DNA of 64,000 nt, taken from contig OX596338.1 in the NCBI GenBank assembly GCA_951394405.1, forward strand, positions 372,001-436,000, written 5' to 3'. Made by a program: the position numbers and the translations under genes. Origin of the DNA: Coprinellus micaceus (Eukaryota > Basidiomycota > Agaricomycetes > Agaricales > Psathyrellaceae). The notes under the pieces were generated by a model. The model did no database searches and was not told the origin of the DNA. It worked only from the letters and a program-made list of their open reading frames with translations. Positions 36,393 to 48,027 of this stretch are shown here, in pieces (the first letter of the stretch is position 1; the number at the start of each line of letters is the position of its first letter).

Positions 36393-37361
36393 CTAGGCCA
36401 GACTAGGTGAGATAGGAAAAGTGAGGGGTGACTAAGCTCCAGGCGCCAGACTAGGAAGCGGGAGGTCCACTAAGATGCCGATTCCTCACTTTGCCAAGCT
36501 AGGGACGGCTGATCTAAGTGGTGCAGTGCTTATCTTAGTAGACTTCACATAAAAAAGCGGACCTAGTAGGAATGTATAAAGTAGTAAAGACGACTGAGAT
36601 AAGTGGACATAGCTTTTCGGAACTTGAAGCCCAGATTCTAGCGCGCGCCTAATGCTCGCAGGAGGCGCCGCTGGCTGAAATTAACTGCAACGGAATTCAA
36701 ACATCTAGTAGGTCCAGCGTCTATTATGTGGCATGGCGTCTATGGGATTTTGTGTCTATTCGTATGTCTAAGGTCTACCGGGACGCGGGGAAAATGCTTA
36801 ACCACTGGGCCAAGAGTTAGTACCCCGTCAACGCCCGGTCCCTCTCTGCGGCGTAGAGAACACATGTTGTGGTGTGATCAGCGAGGCCTTGTAGAGTTGG
36901 GCGTGTTTCCTTGCAGCCTTGGCCGGGGCAGGTGTGTCTCATCAGTAGAATAATAAGTGCTAGTACAAGTGTAGGAATGAGCCTCATATTGCCATCATAC
37001 AGGGGACGATGGGATGGTGGTGGTGCGAGTGCAAAGCAAACCACTGCGCTGGCCGAGCCTTCCTAATTGGTGGTATCACCGTCAATCGCCAAAGCGGCTC
37101 TCCCAATTTCACCCTGCCTAGCCTCGCATAGCCTGGTGCACGTTTCTCAGTGGAAACCACTCTTCCTAGTGAGGATGACATATCTTAGTGAACCTAGTAG
37201 GGATCACTTATCTAGGGCAGCGGTACTAAGCTCACGACGAAAAGCAAAGAAGCCGTGGGAATGCTAGGAGCCACTTGATCCGGGGGCAGTTAGCAGGGAA
37301 CGCGGCTTCCTTGCTACCCGCCCCTTTACTTAGCGGCCCTTGCTAGGCCCACTTCCCCTAG
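36393..37361. repeat. CTAG-rich degenerate repeat tract
   Basis: About 970 bp with 15 CTAG tetramers (about 4 expected by chance at 1/256). Recurring longer words are CTAGTAGG at 36563, 36704 and 37193, and GACTAGG at 36392, 36402 and 36449. Related CTTAGTA and TAAGTGG words also recur. The composition differs from flanking coding DNA, and no gene lies within it. The tract supplies the stop codon of the neighbouring minus-strand F-box gene. It may be a decayed mobile element or satellite-like accumulation; no terminal repeats were recognised. Confidence 0.5.
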
Positions 37362-38617
37362 TAAAGACTTCCCCGGTTTGCAGATGCGCTGCCCCCGATG
37401 CCCACCTGCAGCTCCTGCACGGTCCCATCTTCGATATGCAATTGTACGAGATGGGGCAGCTGGGATAGGAAGTAGAGTAGGCGCTCCCGTTTGACCGACG
37501 GATATGTGAACCGCAGCGACGTGAGCCTGCTCCCCCACTTTTCGACGATCTTGTGGAGGATGTAGCCACGCTCGGGATCCGAGCCTATCTGGCCCTTGTA
37601 CCCGAGATGGAGGGAGGTAAGGATAGGCCAATCGCACTTGGCGAGGAACTCGACATTATTTATGCTTGCTAGGTTCATGATGAACAGCGACGCGTGCTGG
37701 AGCTTAGGGTTGAGAATCACATCCGGGAGGTCCCTGGTGGACTTGGCGAGGAGAACACCCGCGGCGAACGCCTTCAGCTGGACGAGGTTGGGGCACCGGC
37801 TGAGAATGCTGAGGAGGACGCCGAGTCGAATCGCCATGGGGAAGCCGTTGTAGAAGTTGTGACTTTGGAGATCCAGGATTCGCAAGTTCGTCCAAGGAGT
37901 AGGGAGGTCGAAACCCTCAGGAAGTGCGAGTATGTGGAATGCTGTTGACAATTCCAACACGCGAAGAGCCCAATTTTCGTGTAATTTGAGGGAGGAAAGA
38001 AGGCCGTAGTCTTGAATGCTATACGGATTGAGGGTATCGACACGAATCTTCAGCTTCTTCACTGTCTGAGTTGGACTGAACCCCGACTGGCTATGCCCCT
38101 CGAGGAAAGCCTTGATCTTGTCTTCTTCGTCACGCAACGTCAAGGCCACAGTGTGAAGGGGATTGGGGGCAGCCTGGACTTTCTTGAAGTATGGGGACAG
38201 GTGTGGAAGAGTCGAAGCAAGGCGGTCTGTTGGAGAACGGAACGAAAGGGACAACGGCAACGCGCCTGCGTGCGCGAGCCATTCGCCTATTGCAGAATCC
38301 AGATGACTTCGCGACGATCCCAATGGGATGTGAAGTGAGCACCACAGGGAAGGTGTTGTAAGTGCGACGTCTCTCCAACGGCGACAAACGTGAGTCAGGA
38401 GGACTGGCGCGTCATGAGGTGAAAATGTAGAATTGTGGGTAGTGGGGAGGCATTGCACGAAGACTTCGCGAAGGATATCTTCAGGCAACCAGCAATGAAG
38501 GGACAACAGACTGCTCTTTCGCCACCGCAAGCCCAGAGAAACAGTCTCGGATGACGCGTCCCCTCGGGGGTTGCTATTCGTGGGATTGGTTGCGTCCTTC
38601 TCAGGGAGGGAGTCCAT
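37358..38617 (-). CDS. F-box protein, C-terminus possibly truncated
   Basis: Intronless minus-strand frame of 419 aa. The F-box is LPEDILREVFVQCLPTTHN followed by APVLLTHVCRRWRDVALTTP and SLWCSLHIPL, a classic mushroom F-box-like domain. LRR-like segments follow (ALRVLELSTAFHILALP, NLVQLKAFAAGV, ILTSLHLGYKG, HLVQLHIEDGTV). The last residues (GIGGSASANRGSLY) are low complexity, and the TAG stop is made by a CTAG word at the edge of the repeat tract at 36393-37361. The family is often 450-550 aa, so the original C-terminus may have been replaced by the tract. The N-terminal part is intact and could still bind Skp1. Confidence 0.82.
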   Translation of the reverse strand: MDSLPEKDATNPTNSNPRGDASSETVSLGLRWRKSSLLSLHCWLPEDILREVFVQCLPTTHNSTFSPHDAPVLLTHVCRRWRDVALTTPSLWCSLHIPLGSSRSHLDSAIGEWLAHAGALPLSLSFRSPTDRLASTLPHLSPYFKKVQAAPNPLHTVALTLRDEEDKIKAFLEGHSQSGFSPTQTVKKLKIRVDTLNPYSIQDYGLLSSLKLHENWALRVLELSTAFHILALPEGFDLPTPWTNLRILDLQSHNFYNGFPMAIRLGVLLSILSRCPNLVQLKAFAAGVLLAKSTRDLPDVILNPKLQHASLFIMNLASINNVEFLAKCDWPILTSLHLGYKGQIGSDPERGYILHKIVEKWGSRLTSLRFTYPSVKRERLLYFLSQLPHLVQLHIEDGTVQELQVGIGGSASANRGSLY

Positions 38618-39676
38618 AGACTTAGGAGAACCTCCAAGCTATTTCCAAGTGCTGTGAGTGACGATGGTATTGATACGTCTCGAATCACTGACATGCGTTC
38701 GACGTTTTTGTCGTAGGTCCTAGACGTCCTTGTAGGGCCTCAACCAACTGTGTTGCTTGTATAGCGATGGGAGGAAGCAAAGGCTTTGATGTGGGAATTT
38801 CAGATAATTCTGCACACCCTGTGCCCCAACAGTGGGATATCCTAGCCCGGTTGACAAGCATCCGCGGTGCGCAGGCCCAGTTACAGGCTTCGACTCGATT
38901 TCGAATACCCACTTAATCAAAGTTGCAGAGGCAGAATGCGATTATAGGTGGTAAGTAAAACTAGAGCTTCGTGGTGGAATTCATGCATGAGTGGTGCCGG
39001 CCAAAGTGCGCGTCGTCGAAGACTTGGCTCGAGCTATTTCAAATAGATAGAAACTGTATATCGCTCTGCTCAGGAGATTATCTACATGCGCGCAGTGTAT
39101 CAACCTTCCTAAGGACTGGCCTGGGGTCGAGGAAGTCTCCTAGTTCCTCAATCATTCCGGGCAGGGATATTACAGAAGGAGAGGATCCAAATTCAACACG
39201 ATGATGACAAACCGCTTCCTTGCCTTCTCGCCCGTTCGACGATGTGCGACGCCGCTATTAGGAGAAAGCCTTGTCCGAGAATGGGCCATGGACGAACCAC
39301 CGAACGTATCGCAGGTTGGAGTACGACGGCCCCCTCTATCTGGCCCTCGGATAAGCATAGCGAGGATGATGTTTCCAGACCCCAGTTTATAAGTCAGTTA
39401 TGGAAGCGGCCCTCGTTGTCAGCACTCACCACGAACCAACTGACTTGGGGCCTTATCTAGAAGGGATTTCATTATCGAGACGGACGGATTGAGAGCAGAG
39501 ATGCATGATGTAGTCAGGGATTTGTGTTACAACACCGTGTATCACAACAGAGGGAGCGCTTTTTTCCTACAGAAAGGGTCGAATTAGCCAGCGAGAGTAT
39601 TGCCCACTATGCGAAGTCTAATAAATTAATCCGCCGTCCCCGACAACGGTATCGCCTGCAACAATACTCCTCCTTC
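38618..39676. other. Intergenic
   Basis: About 1.06 kb between the F-box gene and the 3' end of the O-mannosyltransferase. The first 200-300 bp are presumably the F-box promoter. No further gene or RNA was supported. Confidence 0.45.
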
Positions 39677-42600
39677 TCAATCGTTGTAGATATTCCAGGT
39701 CTAACGGTCAGGCAGTCAGCGCCCCGCACGGGAAAAAAAGGAGGAACACTTACTTTTCGCCACTTCAAACCCCAGTGGTCATTAACCGGACCCTCAATTC
39801 CAAACGCGACACCGCTGAACCACGCGAAGGTCCCAACAAGTATCGCCACAAACACCCCAAACACAATCGCCTTCGTTTGATGGCTTAGGCGCCGAGAGGA
39901 GAAGATGAAGTGGTCGAGGACGTGGGCGAACATCAAGACGCTGAAGTAGAGTGTTGGGAGGTAGTGGTGGAGGTATGTGACACGGCCCATGATGAGGAAG
40001 GGTACTGCAGGCATGTTAGTGAACATACATTATCGTAGGGGAAGGGAGGCACATACCGAAGTGGAAGGCCCATCCAAACAAGGCGATCTTCCCGACGTAC
40101 AAGAAGTGGTCCCATTCCCCTGTACAAGTCGTCAGCATCCGCTTGATAATCCGAAATCCATCGTTGAACTCACGAGCATCCATATCATTATACTTCCTCT
40201 GCCACCTCAGAATATAGATTCCAAACGTCAAGATACCCACGACCAAGCTGATCGTACCTCCCCACCAGATAACGGGCGTGCCCATCAGGTAGTACTTCCA
40301 TTGATGATCTCCCCAACCGCACATCCTCAGACCGAGGTGGAGGAGAGGCCAGTCGAAGGGCTTGGAGGCGAGGATATCTTCCTTATCAGGGTCGGGAATA
40401 AGCGCGTTGTTTGAGGTCATCATCGCAACGTTGAGGTGCCAGAAGTCGCGGAGGAAAGGGGACTTGTAGAGCTTCATATCACCGGGAGGAACTGGGAAAA
40501 CAAGTTAAGTATCAGCACATGCGCCAGGACACGATGTGGGACTGAAGAAACGAGAACTCACGCCTATCATTCCAATGACTCTCCACATTCCAATACGTAT
40601 GCGCATCTTTCGGGTTATTCTCCTTATCACAGCTAACCTCAATCTGCTTGAATCCCCACTGCGGCAGCACCGCATTGGCCGCCCTCAAATAACACCCCAG
40701 TGCCTGATGCTTCAATCTCATCCTCGTCGTCAACGAGTGCACCTGCGGCACCTTCCCCTTCTTCGTGTCATCCACAATCTCCACAACCCAATAATCATGG
40801 TTATCGCCAATACTCGAGTTCCCGTACCCCGACACCTCATAGTTGAGTTTCGACACGGGCGCGGCGACGGTGTGCGAGTGCAGGTTGCGGCCAGTGGGGA
40901 CGTGGCTGAAGCGGATGACGTCACCGTGTTGTACGAAACGAAGCTCGTCGTTGGGATCGTAGGGCTTTTCGTTCCATTTGGGGAGGATCGTCCACTCGTT
41001 GTTGTTGTCCTTGTAGTGGTAGCAGGTGACTTGTTGTTGGTTGGAGCCCACGGGGTAAGTTTGAACGTGTGAGTGCAGGAGACCGCCTCCCCAGCCCATG
41101 CTCTTGAGCGTAACCTTGGAGCCGAACGCAACATCTATAAGAAGGTGAGCGACGCGCCGTACGAAGGAAATCAACATTGCATACCGAGAGGGTTCTTGTA
41201 GAAGTCGTTTCCGACGAGGTGGGCCTGGAAGAGGGAGCTCATCTGCGAATCACCAGGTCCAGAGTGATTTAGGACCATGAAGTGGATCTTAAAGGAGGCC
41301 ATGAAGACGAGGATGGGGACGACGATTAGGCACACAACGCGCGCAGCCCAGTGGTTTACTTGTTGCCGCTGTGAAATGCGTAAGCGCCGCGTCTAGAACC
41401 TGACGCCAGAAGCAACATACCACTGTGAGTCTTGTGTCACCAAACTTGTCCCATAGATCTTCGATAGTGTAAACGCCAACCAACGCAGTGACGAAAAGGC
41501 CGATCATCTTCACGCTGCCAACGTGTCAGATCGCCAATCCTCCTCCATTCGCAGAAAACCACGCTCACCTGGTAACGCAACCAATGGAAATACCGGTGAA
41601 CAAGAGCCAGACCCACCAATCCAAGGAGAATGGGCTAGGTTAGGTTAGGGTTAATACCGTTACCGACAAGAAAAGGGAACACCACGCACTCATACTGCTC
41701 GTTGTGGAATCGAGTTAGACAGAAAACAGTAAGGAACGTGAAGAATAGGAGCATAGAGTCCAAGAGAATAAAACGAGAAATGCATAACCAGCCCACATCT
41801 GCGTCACTTTATCAGTTAACCACCCAACAGACAGAGTATGAACACGCACCGAGCAACACCATCAACGCAGTGAGATGGCACGCCCATTGGCTCATGCCCA
41901 ACTCCACCGACGTAAACCATGCCAAGGGAACCATGAGCACCCCAAACGTCGCCAGCATAACCCGCATCGCCACGTACGGCACGCTGTCCGGGTACACCTC
42001 CCCGCTCTTGAACTCGAAGCTCCCATCGTATCCAGAAAGTAGTCCCGCTAGGCCGACGAGCATCTTCCCAAGAGGCGGGTGCACATCAAAGTAGAACTCG
42101 CGCTTGAGGTAGTGCGACCCGAACTTGCCAAAGTGGGCTTCGTCCCAGACGACCATGTTGGAGGCACCGATGCGGTGGAAGCGCGTCCAGCACGAGAGCA
42201 GGGTGTACACGATGGGCCAGATGACGTCCGTGTTTTGCCAGAGGAATTCTTTCTGTCCTCCAGTTAGCCGCTAGTCAGGATTTGAACGAACGCACTCACG
42301 ATGGACGTTGGTGGGGGCAGATGCTGCGAAGGAACCCGCCCGCTGCTAATCCGCTGGCCATTGTATGGCCGATACACACCACCCTTGCCCTTGTCATCCT
42401 CCTCCTGATACTCGAACTGCTCCTTCTCGCCCCCAACAAACCCACTATCGCCCTCAACACCCGGCGCCCTCACCCGCCTCCTCGCCTTTTCCTCTGACAC
42501 GGACATCGAATACAGTGGCAGCGCCTCTTCGGTGTGACGCTGGTCGTGATACTGGTGCTGGTGGTGCTGGTGTTGGTGGTGGTACTGGTCAGGATACCCG

Positions 42601-42680
42601 ACTTCCTCAAACTCGAAGGCGGAGTTCGCGTCCGAACCCGCTGTGCCAAAATCGATTGCAACTGCCGGGGGTCTATTCAT
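39677..42680 (-). CDS. PMT2: Protein O-mannosyltransferase, Pmt2 type
   Basis: ER multi-span enzyme that transfers mannose from dolichyl-phosphate-mannose to Ser/Thr of secreted proteins (GT39), usually as a Pmt1-Pmt2 heterodimer. Eleven exons: 42300-42680, 41850-42252, 41690-41798, 41569-41634, 41421-41514, 41185-41368, 40562-41134, 40174-40491, 40057-40119, 39754-40004, 39677-39700. They give 821 aa. After a His/Gln-rich cytosolic N-terminus, the first lumenal loop has WDEAHFGKFGSHY and FDVHPPLGKML with the catalytic Asp-Glu (about 164-165). The LNHSGPGDSQMSSLFQ segment is Pmt2-like rather than Pmt1 or Pmt4. The lumenal MIR region has SHVQTYPVGSNQQQVTCYH, LRFVQHGDVIRFSHV and DAHTYWNVESHWNDR. 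The C-terminal helices end in TWNIYND. An upstream in-frame ATG at 42830 would add 50 Pro/His-rich residues; 42680 was preferred. Intron 40120-40173 is 54 nt and open in frame. Confidence 0.93.
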
Positions 42681-43072
42681 CACCCAGTGGTCGTCGGCCT
42701 GGGCCTCTGGTGGCCAGTGTTTTGGTGTCGAGAACGACGACGGTGGAAAGGGGGGTGTGCGCTCGCGCAGATGGTGGTATGGGTGAAAGAGATGTGTCGA
42801 CGGAGATTGGCGGCGCAGCACTGATGCCACGTCGGAGCGACGTCCAATTCATAGGCGAGTTTACACCGAGCGCTTCACACTTCTCGGGGAATATTCACCG
42901 TTCTCAGGTCAAGAGGTTCCCGTTCGTCACATGGAGAGAAATAATTATAAACCGCAATATACATGAAATGAGACTGATACAGGAGCAGACGAGTACTTTT
43001 TGTCGTAACAAGACCTACAAAAATGATAAACGAGGAGAGAACAGCAAGGAACTACATAACCCAGCAAACGGG
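42681..43072. other. Intergenic between PMT2 and fibrillarin
   Basis: 392 bp between two minus-strand genes, holding the PMT2 promoter and leader and the fibrillarin 3' end. If PMT2 starts at 42830, part of it is coding. Nothing else was seen. Confidence 0.5.
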
Positions 43073-44286
43073 TTAGTTGTGCTTCACATGCCGTTGATAC
43101 ACAGCTATGAACATGGGTCAGTATACTCCCAATGCAACCAAAGGAAACCACACACCAGAAACCATCGCATGGTCTCGCTCGTACGGCTCGAGGGTGACCT
43201 GCTCGAGAGGCTTGAACTGGCCCTCTCTCAGCTTTTCAACTTCCCCAGCAAACACGGTGTCGGGGGGCGCCGTAGAGTCGATACAGCTGGCCTTGATAGA
43301 TATCACACAGTGGCCGCCGTCCTTGAGGAAGTACTGTGCGTTGTACACGACGATACGTGCTTGGTCGGGTTGGGCGACGTCGGCGAAGATGACGTCGACT
43401 ATTGAGAGGAGCATGCGGTATCGGTTGGGTAACCGGGCATCCTCGACGATGGCTGCAGTCGAACGTGAGCGATGTCTTTCTCAACGTAGAATGGAGAGGA
43501 CTCACGGATAACGTTCGTCCGCTTCTTGGCCATGTTAATGAGATCACGGCCAGATCGAGGGGAGAACTCTACAGCGTAGACAGTTCCTTCCTGAAAAAAG
43601 TTCAGTTGAGCTCACGAAGACGTTAAGGCAACGTACTGGGCCAACGATATCGGCAACATGCGAGACGGACGTCCCGCTCGCAGCTCCAAGGTACAAAACC
43701 TTCGCACCAGGCTTGATGTAGATGTTGTCGAGACCACCGAGAACACCTGCGGCCAACTTGGACCTGAACGGATTCCAGACGCGGTACTCGATTTTGGTAC
43801 CATCGACACCACCCTCGATCGATATCCTCTTCTCGCCGTAAACCGAATCGCCAGGGACGAGGTTCTTGGTAACCAACATGTGCTCCTTGCCCTTGGCGAT
43901 GAAGATACCAGGGTGGCGATGGGGCTCGAGGACGACGTTGGCCCCTCCCCTGGCACCACCACGTCCTCCACCACGGGCCCCACGGCCCCCAGGAGCGCCT
44001 CGTCCTCCACCACCACGGCCCCCAGGTGCACCACGACCTCCTCCTCGGCCGCCTAGGGTAACGATTAGGTTTTGCAAGGCACAAAGTCAGATGTTTACTC
44101 ACCACGTGCTCCACCACGACCTCCAAACCCGCCACGGTCTCCTCCACCACGACCACCCCGTCCACCGCCTCGTCCACCACCCCGTCCCCCAAATCCGCCG
44201 CGACCTCCTGATTCTCCTGTTCCCAGACGCCCTCATGGTCAGACGACACCAATAAACGACACCGATTGGAACATACCGAAAGCCAT
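43073..44286 (-). CDS. NOP1: Fibrillarin, box C/D snoRNP 2'-O-methyltransferase
   Basis: Nucleolar SAM-dependent methyltransferase that 2'-O-methylates pre-rRNA guided by box C/D snoRNAs. Six exons (44277-44286, 44103-44216, 43637-44052, 43506-43590, 43156-43452, 43073-43104) give 317 aa. The N-terminal about 85 residues are a glycine/arginine-rich (GAR) domain ([13 protein letters not shown]...). The catalytic domain starts [18 protein letters not shown] and contains [20 protein letters not shown] (SAM site), [38 protein letters not shown] and [17 protein letters not shown]. The expected YERDHAM..AVY-type end needs the last 51-nt intron; without it the frame stops at 43118 in an unrelated tail. 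The first exon codes for only MAF plus one base. Everything needed for activity is present. Confidence 0.96.
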
Positions 44287-46045
44287 TATAGTGTGGGCCC
44301 TGAGGTAAGATTTAAGGGCGGCTTCGTCGTTGTCGTTGTGGTCGTCGTTGATATGCGACTTGCTCAACAATTTTTTGGATTTCCAAAGCAAGGGTTACAA
44401 CAAACATGCGCAAGCAGAAGGAAGATCTTATCTTATCTTATCTGTTAGGGTCGTCATCAACGGCGACGATGCTCGTCGCGTCGGCCAGCATCTTGCTCTC
44501 AACCACCATGATCTCCATCCTCTCACCGTGTACTAGTCGCTCTTGGTTGAAGGTCGTATAGCGAGGCCTTAGGGTGTTGGGTAAGGCCAGGCGACACCGA
44601 GGAGGCCTTCCTCTGAATTCTTAGGCGACGCGTCGCATGAAATGGCTCAACGCGATTGAGGAGAACAGCCCCCACGCATCGCAGAGTGCAGCATATAGCT
44701 CAGTTATATGTGCAGTATAAATCAGTGAGTCCTTCATAAGACTTTGGCGGTCAGACTTGGTAAGGAGGCGCCGTGTTTGGAGTCAAAGTATGTACAAGAT
44801 GCAGCGCCAAGAACGCGACAATCGCTGACGAACTCCAGATCGCAGTTACAGTCGAAGAACAAGAGTCTAGAGCAGATGTGACGGTTTCACCCCCAACGTC
44901 CCGTACGGTATCCCCCGTATACTCAAGCATCCCCGCTCAAGCAAGGCGCATACAACGCTCTGACTGGTACCAAATCCATCGAATAGGGGTCAGGGAATTG
45001 AACGGGTTTCTCTCCTTTGGCAAAGTCTCTGAAACGGTTCCAAATCTCCTCTCGATGCATTGGGCGTTTATTTGTGGCGTTCCCCGATAACGGCCACGAG
45101 CTAGGACGAAGTTGGCATATACGGACACATTCACTACATACATTGGAGGGATGAAGCGAGGTGCGACCAAGTCACCTTCTTCGATGCTAATTGGAATCTG
45201 ATCTCCAAGTTATAGAGGTGCAATCTACCCTAAGAAGGCGATCAAAATAAGTGGTTCGCGAAGATGCGATAAAGAGAAAGAAGGCACCGCACTATGATTA
45301 TGGGCAAACCATATCCCCTCTACTTTGGCCTTAACGGAGCTCTGATTTCATCTCTGGAAATTAAGGGCTGGGGGGAGCTCTAGTACCAGCATCCATAAAA
45401 CCCCGGATCCAAGCATCCCCTCCGGCTCTTGGTGCTATCCTGAAAACACCATGAGATACCCTTTGGTTCTGACCTATGCTCTCCTTGAGGGAGGCCGGTG
45501 AGGTGCCCTGTCATGCACATGTGCCTCCTTTTCGGTTAGCATCCTTTCGCGTCTCCAGGCGACTGAAGGGCATCCAGCTTCCCTTCACCTGGCTACACCT
45601 CTTCATCACACAATAGGATTTGATGAAAAGGATCCGTGGAATAGGCGAATGAAATGAGCTTACCAACCCCACCCACAGCAGGCACCTTCTCAACTTCTAC
45701 GTACCGGCGGAACCGGCACAGAATGCTTATTCTTTGACACACGCGAAGTCGCACCGACCCCATGAGTGAATCTACAGCCTTACCCTCGTATATGGCGCTG
45801 ATTATCACAATTCAGATCCAGCATCTTTGAGGTCCGAGTGAGGCATGTATCGCCTGAACCACCCCAGTGGAAAGGACGGGTCGTACAAGCACCACCGGCC
45901 ATCGGGTCCAATTGGATAGAAGGATTGTGGCTGCAGGTGCCGTCAGGGGACTGACAATCCGAAGGATATTCATAGCCGTGAACGCATAAATACAAGGGGA
46001 TGCGGAAGAAAACACCTTTGGTGACCCCCTCCACCGCCCCCCTCC
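44287..46045. other. Intergenic between fibrillarin and MCT-like transporter (divergent)
   Basis: 1.76 kb between divergent start codons. A TATAAA-like word is at about 44715. Open frames up to about 105 codons (44773-45090 plus, 45780-46034 minus) lack motifs. TTATCTTATCTTATCTG just upstream of fibrillarin (about 44430-44446) is a short direct repeat. No gene was supported. Confidence 0.45.
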
Positions 46046-48027
46046 ATGATTACACCCGCTGACTCCTTGACCGTTTCTGGGACATTAGAACCTGATTCCA
46101 CTCGCAATTCGACTCTACATGGCGACGAGAGTATGCTAAAGGAGAAGATCGATGCACAAGTCGAGTCGGTGGAAGGGGATCAAGACGTAGTGGCCCAGGA
46201 TGACGACTTTCCAGATGGTGGACTACGAGCATGGCTTGTCGTTGGAGGGGTACGCTTCGTACTTCACCCGATAGTAGTATTACGGACTGACTCTACACCT
46301 CGCCGTTCCAGGCCATGTGCAGCACATTCGCAACGTACGTCTCCACATCATCACCCCAGCTTCCGTTTAGTTCCCGTACAGAAGCATTCTTTATCTACTA
46401 ACACTATCCCTCCTTTATTTATAGGTTTGGCTATGTGAACTCGTGGGGTGTGGGTCCGCCTTCGTCTTCCCTCCCCGGCTTCGTCGACTTGATAACAAAT
46501 ATACCGCCATTAGGTCTTCCAGGCGTACTACCAGACTACGGTGTTGAGCGGCACACCCACCTCCAATATGTACGTTACCCCAGTGATCATCTCAATACTC
46601 AATGCGATCCTGACGTGCTTGTGGACCTGGCAGTGCTTGGATAGGGTCGATACAAGTACCGGTACCTTTCCATTGACACCCCTTTACTCGCGATATTGAT
46701 CAACTGTAGTACTCCCTGGTTTTCCTACCCAGCATATTCGTCGGCCGCCTTTTCGACCTGGGCTACTTCCGGTCTATTTTGGTGGCCTCGAGCGCCCTCC
46801 TCGTAGCTGCGACCTTCCTCATTCCGCACTGTACGCAGTATTGGCAATTCATCCTTTGCCAAGGTTTCGCAGTTGGTGTAAGTTTCTTTCACACTCTATT
46901 GTTCACCTTGGAGAGGCCCCACTAACAAGTGGACCTTTGAAGCTACCATGCGGATGCATCTTCGCACCCACAGCGTCGGCAGTAGCACATTGGTTCAAGA
47001 AGCGGCGGGGGCTTGCGATGGGATTTGTCGCTATCGGCTCGTCCCTTGGTGGAACACTCTTGCCGATCGCAGCGAAGCAGCTCCTTCCGCAGGTGGGCTT
47101 TAAATGGACCATGAGGATCATTGGATTTGTCCTCCTTGTCGTTCTGGGATCTGCCATTCTTGTAAGCCTCTTCCTAGCACACGCACGCTCTCGCTGATTG
47201 GCATTGTAGTTAATGAAGCGCCGCCTACCCGGGCGGAAGGTCGCTGGAGGCCTATTTAACTGGAGGGCGTTTAGGTATGCGCCATTCTCGGTTTACTGTC
47301 TGTCCGCTTTTGTGACGTTCCAAGGTGTCTACGCGTGTAAGTCCGGGCTAGGTCTCTGCCGTTTCGAAAGAGGTTGGCTTAATTTCTGCTTCAGTTTTAA
47401 CATATGTCGCCGTGAGCGCCACTGAGATGGGCCTCCCGGGAGATTTTGCATTCTATTTTGTATCTATCGCGAACGCAGCCTCGTTGTTTGGGAGATATAC
47501 GGCTGGTACACTTGCGGATGGAATGGGTAGCAATTCTTTCACACATGGAGTGGCCGGAACTAATCCCTCCATCTATGTAGGCCCTATGAATGTGATGATA
47601 CCCTTCACAGCTGTGGCAGGCATTTTAACCTACGCTTGGCCATACGCAGATAGCAAAGGGTCCCTTATCGCCGTAACACTTCTTTACGGGTACGCCTTCC
47701 CACTCAGCCCCCACTCCCACACATATTCTATCCTGACTTCGTCGCTGTCTCCCATCTAGATTCGCCTCAGGCGCCTACGTCTCGCTTGTCTCGAACCCCG
47801 CCATGGACTTCGGCGGGCCAGAAGATGTTGGCCGGCGCGTCGGGATGTTCCTCAGCTGTCTTGCACTGGGTGCTCTCGCTGGACCGCCAATCAGCGGCGC
47901 GGTCAGGACGGCGACTGGGGGCTTTGAGGCTGTGGGGTGGTATGCGGGGAGCATGGTGACATTGGGCGTGGGCTTGATGTGCCTGGCGAGGTGGTTGGCG
48001 CTGGGGAGCTTGAAGGGGAGATTGTGA
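46046..48027 (+). CDS. MCT-like MFS transporter (complete)
   Basis: Plasma-membrane transporter of the fungal monocarboxylate-porter-like group, 450 aa in 11 exons: 46046-46249, 46312-46334, 46425-46449, 46514-46569, 46634-46655, 46710-46877, 46943-47161, 47210-47336, 47395-47526, 47581-47689, 47760-48027. A hydrophilic N-terminus leads into DGGLRAWLVVGG, the DGG..AW signature at helix 1. TFGYVNSWGVFQAYYQ and IAWIGSIQYSLVFLPS follow, as in MCT relatives. Loop 4-5 has KKRRGLAMGF and the C-half has DVGRRVG. The final helix ends GLMCLARWLALGSLKGRL. It aligns with the partial copy at 1-2095 and shares most intron positions, but it has an extra intron after LLYG and lacks the copy's last intron. 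The substrate is not determinable. It is convergent with the F-box-like gene at 48515. Confidence 0.92.

Noticed and set aside
43118..43155. Fibrillarin ending at 43118 with tail [11 protein letters not shown]
   Set aside because: The tail is unlike any fibrillarin. Splicing a canonical 51-nt intron gives the expected [14 protein letters not shown] C-terminus ending at 43073.
42365..43405. 346-codon plus-strand frame
   Set aside because: Lies antisense to well-supported exons of PMT2 and fibrillarin; a shadow of their codon bias and of the His/Gln-rich PMT2 N-terminus.
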